From Phycisphaerales bacterium (GTDB taxonomy: Bacteria; Planctomycetota; Phycisphaerae; Phycisphaerales; SM1A02): DNA of 8,141 nucleotides. The position numbers and the translations under genes are program-made. Shown here piece after piece: positions 1-5,408 of this stretch; position 1 is the first letter of the stretch, and the number at the start of each line of letters is the position of its first letter. The notes under the pieces were generated by a model. That model saw only the letters and a program-made list of their open reading frames with translations. It ran no database searches and was not told where the DNA came from. The stretch spans positions 1 through 8,141 of the forward strand of contig SKZB01000208.1 in the NCBI GenBank assembly GCA_007127615.1, given 5' to 3'.

Positions 1-1125
1 GAGATCTTCGACAAGCTCATCAAGCTGCGGCACCAGATGGCGCAGAACGCGGGCTTCGACAATTACCGCGACTACATGTTCAAGGCGATGCACCGGTTCG
101 ATTACACGCCGGAGGATTGCGAAGCCTTTCACCGCGGCGCGGAAGAGGTCTGTGTGCCGGTGTACCGCAAACTGAATGAGCAGCGGGCGGCGGCGCTCGG
201 GCTGACGAAGGACGGGGAATCGCTCCGGCCGTGGGACTTGGCGGTCGATCCGAAGGGACGCGATCCGCTGACGCCGTTCAACGACGCGGATGAACTGATT
301 GAACGCACTTCGAAGCTATTCCACCAGATGAGCCCCGATCTGGGCGAGATGTTCGACACGCTGCGCGAAGGGGACTGCCTCGACCTGGAGTCACGCAAGG
401 GCAAAGCGCCGGGCGGTTACCAGTCGATGCGCGACCGAATCCGCAAGCCGTTCATCTTCATGAACGCCGCCGGCCTGCAGCGCGATCTCGAAACGATGGT
501 GCATGAAGCCGGTCACGCGTTCCATTCGCTGCTGTGTAAAGACGATGCGCTGGTCTACTATCGTCATGCCCCGATCGAGTTCGCCGAAGTCGCGTCGATG
601 TCGATGGAATTGTTCGCGCACCCGTACCTGACCGAGTTCTACGATGAGGACAATGCGAACCGCGCGCGGCGTCAACATCTGGAGGATCTCTCCAAGATGT
701 TGCCGTGGATCGCGACGATCGACGCGTTTCAACACTGGATTTACACCAATCCCGACCACACCCGCGAGGAACGCACCGCGAAGTGGCTCGAACTGGATGA
801 CCGATTCGGCGCGAAGGTGGACTGGACGGGGCTGGAGCCGTTTCGCGCCTCGGCGTGGCACCGGCAGCTTCATCTCTTCCGCGTGCCGTTCTACTACATC
901 GAGTACGGCATTGCCCAGCTCGGCTCGCTGCAGCTCTGGCGGCAGTCGCGGGAGAACGGCGAGGAACTCGCGCTGCAGAATTATCGCAACGCGATGGCCC
1001 TCGGCGGGTCGAAGCCGCTGCCCGATCTCTTTGCCGCGGCGGAGCTGAGATTTGATTTCGGCCCCGAAACCATGCGCGCCCTGATGAGCGAAGTCGAGAA
1101 AGAATTGGGGCAGCTTCCCCGCTGA
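1..1125 (+). CDS. M3-family zinc oligoendopeptidase (PepF-like), 5' end cut off by the window
   Basis: The reading frame is open from base 1, so this is the C-terminal 374 residues of a protein that is usually about 550-600 residues long. The ATG at base 37 is only an internal methionine. The zinc site is visible: HEAGH (bases 502-516) supplies two histidines and the catalytic glutamate, and the glutamate at base 586, in EFAEVASMSME, is the third ligand 28 residues after the first histidine, as in M3 peptidases. The later block with a histidine at base 871 followed by LFRVPFYYIEYGIAQLG matches the His/Tyr substrate-binding region of PepF-type oligoendopeptidases. From family knowledge, the enzyme cuts short peptides, normally in the cytoplasm, to recycle oligopeptides. 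The N-terminus is absent, so a signal peptide cannot be excluded. It is separated by 109 bases from the next gene and shows no sign of co-regulation with it. The family call is firm; substrate preference is unknown. Confidence 0.93.
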   Translation, partial: EIFDKLIKLRHQMAQNAGFDNYRDYMFKAMHRFDYTPEDCEAFHRGAEEVCVPVYRKLNEQRAAALGLTKDGESLRPWDLAVDPKGRDPLTPFNDADELIERTSKLFHQMSPDLGEMFDTLREGDCLDLESRKGKAPGGYQSMRDRIRKPFIFMNAAGLQRDLETMVHEAGHAFHSLLCKDDALVYYRHAPIEFAEVASMSMELFAHPYLTEFYDEDNANRARRQHLEDLSKMLPWIATIDAFQHWIYTNPDHTREERTAKWLELDDRFGAKVDWTGLEPFRASAWHRQLHLFRVPFYYIEYGIAQLGSLQLWRQSRENGEELALQNYRNAMALGGSKPLPDLFAAAELRFDFGPETMRALMSEVEKELGQLPR

Positions 1126-1177
1126 TTCCAATCGGAGATCACGATACGATCGCATTCGTTCGGTTGATCACTCGTGG

Positions 1178-1193
1178 GGGGCGATCCTGCCCC
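1178..1193 (+). other. Small GC hairpin between the peptidase and dioxygenase genes
   Basis: GGGGC (1178-1182) and GCCCC (1189-1193) form a perfect 5-bp stem around the loop GATCCT. It could end the peptidase transcript or sit in the leader of the next gene. No T-run follows, so it is not a standard intrinsic terminator, and a hairpin this short is common by chance in GC-rich DNA. Confidence 0.2.
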
Positions 1194-1222
1194 ATATGTT
1201 GCTGCCCTTGCGCAGTCACCAC

Positions 1223-1227
1223 GAGGA
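1223..1227 (+). promoter_or_regulatory. Ribosome binding site that fixes a GTG start
   Basis: GAGGA at 1223-1227 lies 7 bases before the GTG at 1235, an ideal spacing. The in-frame ATG at 1196 has no purine-rich motif upstream and would place this site inside the coding region. The protein alignment agrees: relatives begin just before the GIHHVT strand, immediately after the GTG. Confidence 0.75.
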
Positions 1228-1234
1228 ACCTGCC

Positions 1235-2182
1235 GTGAGCCTGCTCGGAATCCATCATGTCACCGCCTTCGCAGGTCATCCGCAGGGCAATCTCGACTTT
1301 TTCACCAAAGTCCTCGGACTGCGCTTTATCAAGCAGACCGTGAACTTCGATGACAACGAGCATTACCACCTCTACTACGCGGATCGTCTCGGCACCCCGG
1401 GTACGGTGATGACGTATTTCGCCCACCCCGGCGCCAAGCGGGCCGAGCCGGCATGTGGACAGATCGATACGGTGCGATTCGCCATTCCCGCCGGATCCGC
1501 CGATGCGTGGGCCGCGCGACTGGAACAACGGAATGTAGCCTTTGACCGGGTGGGTTCGTCGCCGCAAGCAGTCCTGCGACTGACCGATCCCGACGGTCTG
1601 CCCCTGGAACTGCACGAACGCGATCTTGCCATCGAACGATTTGAACCGTGGTTGGAAAGCAAAGGTCACGCTGAAATGGCCATCACCGGATTCGCCGGAG
1701 TGCGCATGGCGGTTCAGGACCTCGAGCCATCCCGGTCGTTTCTGACCCGTATTCTCGGGCTGGTTCACGATGAATCGTCCGATCCGACGGAAGACGGCGA
1801 AGGGGCGATCCTCCGGGTCCCGATGGATGATCGAAAGACCCGGATCGAGCTTCGCAAGGACTCAACACGGGGCCGGGGACGGTTCGGCCCCGGCACGGTG
1901 CACCACATCGCATGGCGTGTCGCGGATGAAGCCGCGCTGGTGTCCTGGCGGGCCCGGTTGAGCGCGGAAAATGTCAATGTGACCGATGTCCGGGAACGCA
2001 AATATTTCCGATCGATCTACTTCCGTGAACCGGGGGGTATCGTCTTTGAGATTGCGACCGACGGCCCGGGGTTCACCGCGGACGAAACGGTCGACAACCT
2101 GGGCGGTTCGCTGCAGCTGCCGAGCTGGCTGGAAGACCGCCGCGCGGAGATTGCGCCGAACCTGCCGCGACTGACGGTGTGA
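1235..2182 (+). CDS. VOC-fold ring-cleaving dioxygenase, PcpA/MhqO-like
   Basis: This 315-residue protein has two tandem vicinal-oxygen-chelate modules (about 4-130 and 150-290), the usual layout and length for the PcpA/LinE/MhqO group. These Fe(II) enzymes open the ring of hydroquinones, often chlorinated or methylated. Counting from the GTG start, the ligands should be His8 (GIHHVT), His224 (VHHIAW) and Glu272 (FEIATD). Neighbouring residues His7, Thr10, His223, Arg255 and Tyr262 match second-sphere positions I recall for PcpA. The stretch YFRSIYFREPGG followed by FEIATDGPGF is close to a family signature, and TYFAHPGA with GQIDTVRFAIP is typical of module one. It lies alone between the peptidase and a PAP2 phosphatase, so no catabolic pathway is visible. 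A role in quinone detoxification, as for MhqO, is as likely as growth on aromatics. The class is confident; the substrate is not known. Confidence 0.88.
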   Translation: MSLLGIHHVTAFAGHPQGNLDFFTKVLGLRFIKQTVNFDDNEHYHLYYADRLGTPGTVMTYFAHPGAKRAEPACGQIDTVRFAIPAGSADAWAARLEQRNVAFDRVGSSPQAVLRLTDPDGLPLELHERDLAIERFEPWLESKGHAEMAITGFAGVRMAVQDLEPSRSFLTRILGLVHDESSDPTEDGEGAILRVPMDDRKTRIELRKDSTRGRGRFGPGTVHHIAWRVADEAALVSWRARLSAENVNVTDVRERKYFRSIYFREPGGIVFEIATDGPGFTADETVDNLGGSLQLPSWLEDRRAEIAPNLPRLTV

Positions 2183-2233
2183 GCGGGGCATGGTCTTTCT
2201 GTGGGTTGCATGAGGCGCACGTCAAAAATTCGA

Positions 2234-2239
2234 TAAACT
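2234..2239 (+). promoter_or_regulatory. Possible -10 box of a leaderless promoter for the PAP2 gene
   Basis: TAAACT (four of six bases match TATAAT; TANNNT form) ends 7 bases before the ATG at 2247. The usual -10 to start-site distance would put transcription initiation at or next to the A of the ATG. No Shine-Dalgarno sequence is present before the gene, which fits a leaderless message. No convincing -35 is seen at 16-18 bases; TTGCAT at 2206 is too far. Confidence 0.33.
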
Positions 2240-2246
2240 TCTCCGG

Positions 2247-3017
2247 ATGAGTCTTTCTCTTTCCCGCCGACGATTCGGAATCCTGCTTCCACTCGGCCTG
2301 AGTGCGCTGGGCATCGTGCTCTGGTGGGTTTACGGCTTTGAACCGCTCAATCACCTTGAACGTCCGCTCGCGGATGCGCTCAACGGCCTGATCGGCCGGA
2401 GCGCCGGGTTCGACCACACCGTCGTCTTTTTCAACAATTGGTGGGGCGAGGCCCTGTGCGTGCTGCTGGTCTTTCTCGCGTTCTGTCTGACCGCGCGGTG
2501 GGCGATCGGCCGGGGTATCGACTGGCGCCGTGTCGCCGCGTTCGCCGGCTTCATTTTCGTTTTCTGGATCGTCGCCAACGCGATCGGCGATCATATTCTC
2601 GAACGCTTCATGCCGCGTGACAGCCCGACGTATGCGATGGGGGAAGCGTTGATTGATCTGGAAGAGAAACGTGATGTGGAGGTGAAGACGGCCTCGCGGA
2701 CGAGCTTTCCATCCAATCACGGCACCGTGTTTTTCACCGTGTTCTTCTTCGCCCTGCTTCGCTGGGGAATGCGGGCATGGATCCTGTTTCCCGTCTGTTT
2801 CGTACTCAGCCTGCCGCGCTGCTTCACCGGCGCGCACTGGGTCAGCGATACGCTGATCGGATCCGTGCTGGTGACGTGGTCCGTCGCGGCGATTGCCATG
2901 TACACGCCACTCTTCCGTCTCTCGCTCCGGGTCGAAGATATCGCGTGCCACCTGCTGCACTCTCTGGAGACCGACGAGGACCGCGCGATCCGGGCGAAGG
3001 GTCACCGCGGGATCTGA
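2247..3017 (+). CDS. PAP2-family membrane lipid phosphatase
   Basis: This 256-residue integral membrane protein has about six hydrophobic helices (near residues 11-30, 64-84, 95-116, 157-172, 175-190 and 201-222), the standard PAP2 topology. Catalytic motif 2 is SFPSNH (153-158), with Asn where Gly is commoner. Motif 3 is intact: Arg191, five residues, His197, three residues, Asp201 (PRCFTGAHWVSD). Motif 1, usually K-x6-RP, is poorly preserved; the best counterpart is ERFMPRDSP (119-127). From family knowledge, such enzymes remove phosphate from phosphatidate, undecaprenyl pyrophosphate or lipid A at the outer face of the inner membrane, through a phosphohistidine intermediate. A polar tail (228-256) follows the last helix. 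The ATG is chosen because it precedes the first helix and sits 7 bases after a -10-like box; there is no Shine-Dalgarno. Substrate cannot be told from sequence, and context gives no hint. Confidence 0.88.
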   Translation: MSLSLSRRRFGILLPLGLSALGIVLWWVYGFEPLNHLERPLADALNGLIGRSAGFDHTVVFFNNWWGEALCVLLVFLAFCLTARWAIGRGIDWRRVAAFAGFIFVFWIVANAIGDHILERFMPRDSPTYAMGEALIDLEEKRDVEVKTASRTSFPSNHGTVFFTVFFFALLRWGMRAWILFPVCFVLSLPRCFTGAHWVSDTLIGSVLVTWSVAAIAMYTPLFRLSLRVEDIACHLLHSLETDEDRAIRAKGHRGI

Positions 3018-3037
3018 ACTTCTCTTCTCCGGTGCGG

Positions 3038-3043
3038 TATAGT
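3038..3043 (+). promoter_or_regulatory. Possible -10 box for the ABC transporter operon
   Basis: TATAGT differs from TATAAT at one position and lies in the 89-base gap before the ATPase gene. It would start transcription near 3050 and leave a leader of about 57 bases, which includes the 10-bp palindrome ATCGGCCGAT (3060-3069). The -35 region (around 3014-3020, CTGAACT) is a weak match. Confidence 0.35.
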
Positions 3044-3106
3044 GAGAAACGCGGAGACCATCGGCCGATTGCGCGGCGATCACGACCCACGGAACGGATT
3101 CAGACC

Positions 3107-3853
3107 ATGACCACGCCTCCGGCACTCGACATTCATGAACTGCGCTTCCGTTATGCGGGCATGCCCTCAACGGACCCGGTGGTGGATATCCCGTCGCTCA
3201 AACTGGATCGCGCGGAGCAGATGCTGCTCAATGGCCGCTCCGGATCGGGCAAAAGTACGCTGCTTTACCTGATTGCCGGCCTGATGGAGCCGCAGGGCGG
3301 CCAGGTCCTGATCAACGGGAAGAACGTTCACCAGTTGCAGGGGGAGAAACGCGATCTCTTCCGCGGAAGAACCATCGGCATGATCTTCCAGACGTTCAAT
3401 CTGCTGCAGGGGTTCACCGCTTTGGAGAACGTGCTGGCGGCTCTGATGTTTTCCGACCTGCCGCCTCAACATCACCGGGAACGCGCGACCGCCTTGCTCG
3501 ATTCACTCGGCATTGACCGGCCGAACCAGTTCGTCGAACGGCTCAGTATCGGACAGCAACAGCGCGTCGCCGTGGCGCGGGCCGTGGCCTGCGAACCGAC
3601 GCTGGTTCTGGCGGATGAACCGACGGCGAGTCTTGATCCGGAAAACGCGGATGCGGCCATGGACCTGATTCTGAACGCGTGCATCGAAACCGGTGCCGCG
3701 CTTCTCTGCACCAGCCACGATCCGTCTCTGGCGAGCCGTTTCGGGAGATGTGTCGACCTGAGCCGGTTGCGGGTTGAGCCGGAACTGGACTCCACGACCC
3801 TGGAAATGTCCACCGACCGGACCCGCCGCGATGGCGGAACCACGATTGATTGA
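3107..3853 (+). CDS. ABC transporter ATP-binding subunit, LolD/MacB type
   Basis: This 248-residue nucleotide-binding subunit has every expected motif in order: Walker A GRSGSGKST (43-51), Q-loop Gln95 in IFQTFNLLQ, signature LSIGQQQR (146-153), Walker B LVLADE (166-171), D-loop SLD (175-177) and H-loop His204 in CTSHD. The third signature residue is Ile instead of the usual Gly. Length and sequence fit the LolD/MacB/FtsE-like group, which pairs with FtsX-type permeases and powers movement in the envelope rather than classical import. The open frame extends upstream to 2777 but overlaps the PAP2 gene. The ATG at 3107 is preferred because it directly precedes the first beta strand (LDIHELRFRY). 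The ribosome binding site is weak. A polar tail (about 222-248) follows the fold. The permease starts 21 bases after the stop, so the two are surely co-transcribed. Confidence 0.93.
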   Translation: MTTPPALDIHELRFRYAGMPSTDPVVDIPSLKLDRAEQMLLNGRSGSGKSTLLYLIAGLMEPQGGQVLINGKNVHQLQGEKRDLFRGRTIGMIFQTFNLLQGFTALENVLAALMFSDLPPQHHRERATALLDSLGIDRPNQFVERLSIGQQQRVAVARAVACEPTLVLADEPTASLDPENADAAMDLILNACIETGAALLCTSHDPSLASRFGRCVDLSRLRVEPELDSTTLEMSTDRTRRDGGTTID

Positions 3854-3860
3854 ACGAGTG

Positions 3861-3865
3861 AAGGA
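3861..3865 (+). promoter_or_regulatory. Ribosome binding site of the permease gene
   Basis: AAGGA lies 9 bases before the ATG at 3875. Another ATG at 3865 is in a different frame and overlaps this site. The motif supports 3875 as the start and independent ribosome loading inside the ATPase-permease operon. Confidence 0.6.
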
Positions 3866-3874
3866 TGACGCCCC

Positions 3875-5194
3875 ATGGCGATGACGGATTTCACGATCAT
3901 CTCGCGCAGCTTGACGAGCCGCTGGTTCTCGACGGTGACGACCATTCTTACCGTCGCGGTGGCGGTCGCGTTGATGATCGTGCTCCTGAGCATGCGCACG
4001 GCGGGACAGGACGCCTTTCAGCGGGGGGCGGGCAACATGCACATGCTTGTCTCCGCAGAAGACAGCGCCCTGGTGGCCGTGCTCAACAGCGTCTTCTATG
4101 CCAGCGCGCCGCGGCGCGCGATCCCATGGTCGAAGTATCTGGAAATCTCAGAAGGCCTGCGCATTCCGTGGGAGTTCGCGATCCCCAACCAACAGGGCGA
4201 CAGCTACCGCGGATTCCCGGTGCTGGCGACGACCGAAGAGTTTTTCACGAAATTCCAGCCGCACCCCGGACAGGAGTGGTCCTTCCGCGACGGCCGGCCG
4301 TTCGAACGGCCGTTTGAAGTCGTCATCGGTTCCGAAGTCGCGCAGGGGACCGCACTGCGCCTCGGCGATGAGATCTTTCTCACCCATGGCATCGAAGATT
4401 CGAGACAACGGAGAATCTTCGGCCGGACGGACGAAACCACGATGACCCCCCACGTGCACGATGACTACGCCTACCGTGTCGTCGGCATTCTCGAGCGAAC
4501 GGGCAGCCCGCACGATCGCGCACTCTTCACCGACCTGCTCAGCACCTGGGTCATCCACGCTCATGATGTCCGCCGCGCGGAAGATCCGTCCGTTCGCATG
4601 ACCACCGAAGCGGATCTGCGTGACGCCGATCGTCTGATCACCGGCATCTATCTTCGGGTCGGCACCCGCCCCGGCCGGGCCATGTCCGCCGGTCAGCAAC
4701 AGGTCTACGACATGCTGCGGCGGGATACGACGATCACCGTGGCGGATCCACACTTCGAAATTCAACGCCTCTTCCGCATCGTCTCGAACATTGATCAGGT
4801 TTTCATCGGAATGGCGGGTGTCGTGCTGCTGTCCAGCGGGATTGCCATCATGCTGGCGCTGTACAACACGATGGAGCAGCGCCGAAGACAGATCGCCATC
4901 CTCCGAGTGCTCGGTTGCAGCCGACCGCGCGTCTTCGGACTCGTGCTGACCGAGTCGGCGCTGATCGGCCTGCTGGGGGCTTTGGCCGGCGTGGTTTTCG
5001 CCTTCATCGGCATGATTGTGGTGGCGGAGTTGATGAAGCAGACGTTGGGGCTGGTAATCGAGCCGCGCCTGGAACCGGTCTGGACCTTCGTCATGGTGAT
5101 GGCGTCGATTCTGCTTGCGGCGCTCGCCGGCCTGATCCCCGCGGCGGCGGCGTACCGGACCGCGGTCGTCGCCCACCTCCGTCCATTGGGTTAG
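3875..5194 (+). CDS. FtsX/MacB-type ABC transporter permease
   Basis: This 439-residue protein has one N-terminal membrane helix (about 20-40), a large periplasmic domain (about 41-305) and three C-terminal helices (about 308-331, 354-385 and 402-425), the four-helix type VII plan of MacB, LolC/E and FtsX. EQRRRQIAILRVLGCSR (334-350) is the conserved cytoplasmic coupling segment, and the end IPAAAAYRTAVVAHLRPLG resembles MacB family tails. The periplasmic domain has stretches I recall from permeases found beside DUF3299 genes: SALVAVLNSVFY, IPWSKYLEIS, GDSYRGFPVLAT, and a block around HVHDDYAYRVVGILERTGSPHDRALF (193-218). In gammaproteobacteria such permeases sit in zinc-uptake clusters, so a metal-linked envelope role is a reasonable inference, strengthened by the DUF3299-like gene downstream. 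The partner ATPase is immediately upstream. Lipoprotein release or peptide export remain possible alternatives. Confidence 0.9.
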   Translation: MAMTDFTIISRSLTSRWFSTVTTILTVAVAVALMIVLLSMRTAGQDAFQRGAGNMHMLVSAEDSALVAVLNSVFYASAPRRAIPWSKYLEISEGLRIPWEFAIPNQQGDSYRGFPVLATTEEFFTKFQPHPGQEWSFRDGRPFERPFEVVIGSEVAQGTALRLGDEIFLTHGIEDSRQRRIFGRTDETTMTPHVHDDYAYRVVGILERTGSPHDRALFTDLLSTWVIHAHDVRRAEDPSVRMTTEADLRDADRLITGIYLRVGTRPGRAMSAGQQQVYDMLRRDTTITVADPHFEIQRLFRIVSNIDQVFIGMAGVVLLSSGIAIMLALYNTMEQRRRQIAILRVLGCSRPRVFGLVLTESALIGLLGALAGVVFAFIGMIVVAELMKQTLGLVIEPRLEPVWTFVMVMASILLAALAGLIPAAAAYRTAVVAHLRPLG

Positions 5195-5195
5195 C

Positions 5196-5235
5196 CGCCT
5201 GACCGCATCTCGCCTGACCGTTCCGGAGTTCCGGA
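5196..5235 (+). repeat. Two short direct repeats just after the permease stop
   Basis: CGCCTGACCG occurs at 5196-5205 and again at 5211-5220 (15-base period). TTCCGGA follows at 5221-5227 and 5229-5235 (8-base period); its TCCGGA core is itself palindromic. The repeats begin two bases after the permease TAG. They may be a protein-binding array, a processed 3' end or chance. They are short enough that I make no functional claim. Confidence 0.4.
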
Positions 5236-5317
5236 CGCCGGTCCCGCCGACCCGACGGCCCGAGGGACCCACGACCGCATCCCGATCCATCCGGGCCGGC
5301 ATCATGCACGATGACCC

Positions 5318-5341
5318 GGCGGAAAATCCGCCATCGGCGGA
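5318..5341 (+). other. Two mutually exclusive 6-bp hairpins
   Basis: GGCGGA (5318-5323), TCCGCC (5327-5332) and GGCGGA (5336-5341) are separated by three bases each (AAA, then ATC). The middle arm can pair perfectly with either neighbour, giving one of two equal hairpins with triloops. No T-run follows, so a standard terminator is unlikely. The element lies upstream of the likely promoter of the next gene, so it would belong to the 3' end of the permease transcript or act as DNA. Confidence 0.45.
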
Positions 5342-5366
5342 ATCGTCCGAATCATTTGGCCCGCCC

Positions 5367-5381
5367 ATCGGTTGAACCGAT
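5367..5381 (+). promoter_or_regulatory. Perfect 15-bp palindrome, candidate operator
   Basis: ATCGGTTGAACCGAT has two perfect 7-base arms around a single central G. It ends 27 bases before the ATG at 5409 and overlaps the -35-like TTGAAC. This is the size and position expected for a dimeric repressor or metal-responsive regulator. It does not match the Zur or Fur consensus I know, so the regulator is not identified. Confidence 0.5.
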
Positions 5382-5402
5382 AGATCTCCCGGTGAGTAAG
5401 AT
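5372..5402 (+). promoter_or_regulatory. Possible leaderless promoter of the DUF3299-like gene
   Basis: TTGAAC (5372-5377) resembles a -35 box and TAAGAT (5397-5402; TANNNT form) a -10 box, with a rather long 19-base spacer. The -10 ends 6 bases before the ATG at 5409, so transcription would begin at about the start codon. No Shine-Dalgarno sequence is present. The arrangement repeats the one before the PAP2 gene. Confidence 0.38.
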
Positions 5403-5408
5403 CAACGT

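Noticed and set aside
391..1155. Minus-strand open frame of 254 codons over the M3 peptidase
   Set aside because: It mirrors the codon bias of a gene with an intact zinc site and has no recognisable domain or start signal.
1196..1234. ATG start for the dioxygenase at 1196
   Set aside because: There is no ribosome binding site before it, the extra 13 residues are not part of the VOC fold, and GAGGA is well placed for the GTG at 1235.
2777..3106. N-terminal extension of the ABC ATPase frame
   Set aside because: It overlaps the conserved end of the PAP2 gene in another frame, and the extra residues are Arg/Pro-rich and unlike the family. The ATG at 3107 fits the normal start of the fold.
2073..3170. 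Long open frame of 365 codons on the minus strand
   Set aside because: It runs opposite the end of the dioxygenase gene, the whole PAP2 gene and the start of the ATPase gene, and its product is a low-complexity polar sequence without motifs.
4148..5368. Long open frame of 406 codons on the minus strand
   Set aside because: It lies opposite the permease, which has recognisable motifs, membrane helices and a ribosome binding site. The minus-strand product is rich in Arg, Asp and His with no fold-like pattern, typical of antisense frames in GC-rich genes.
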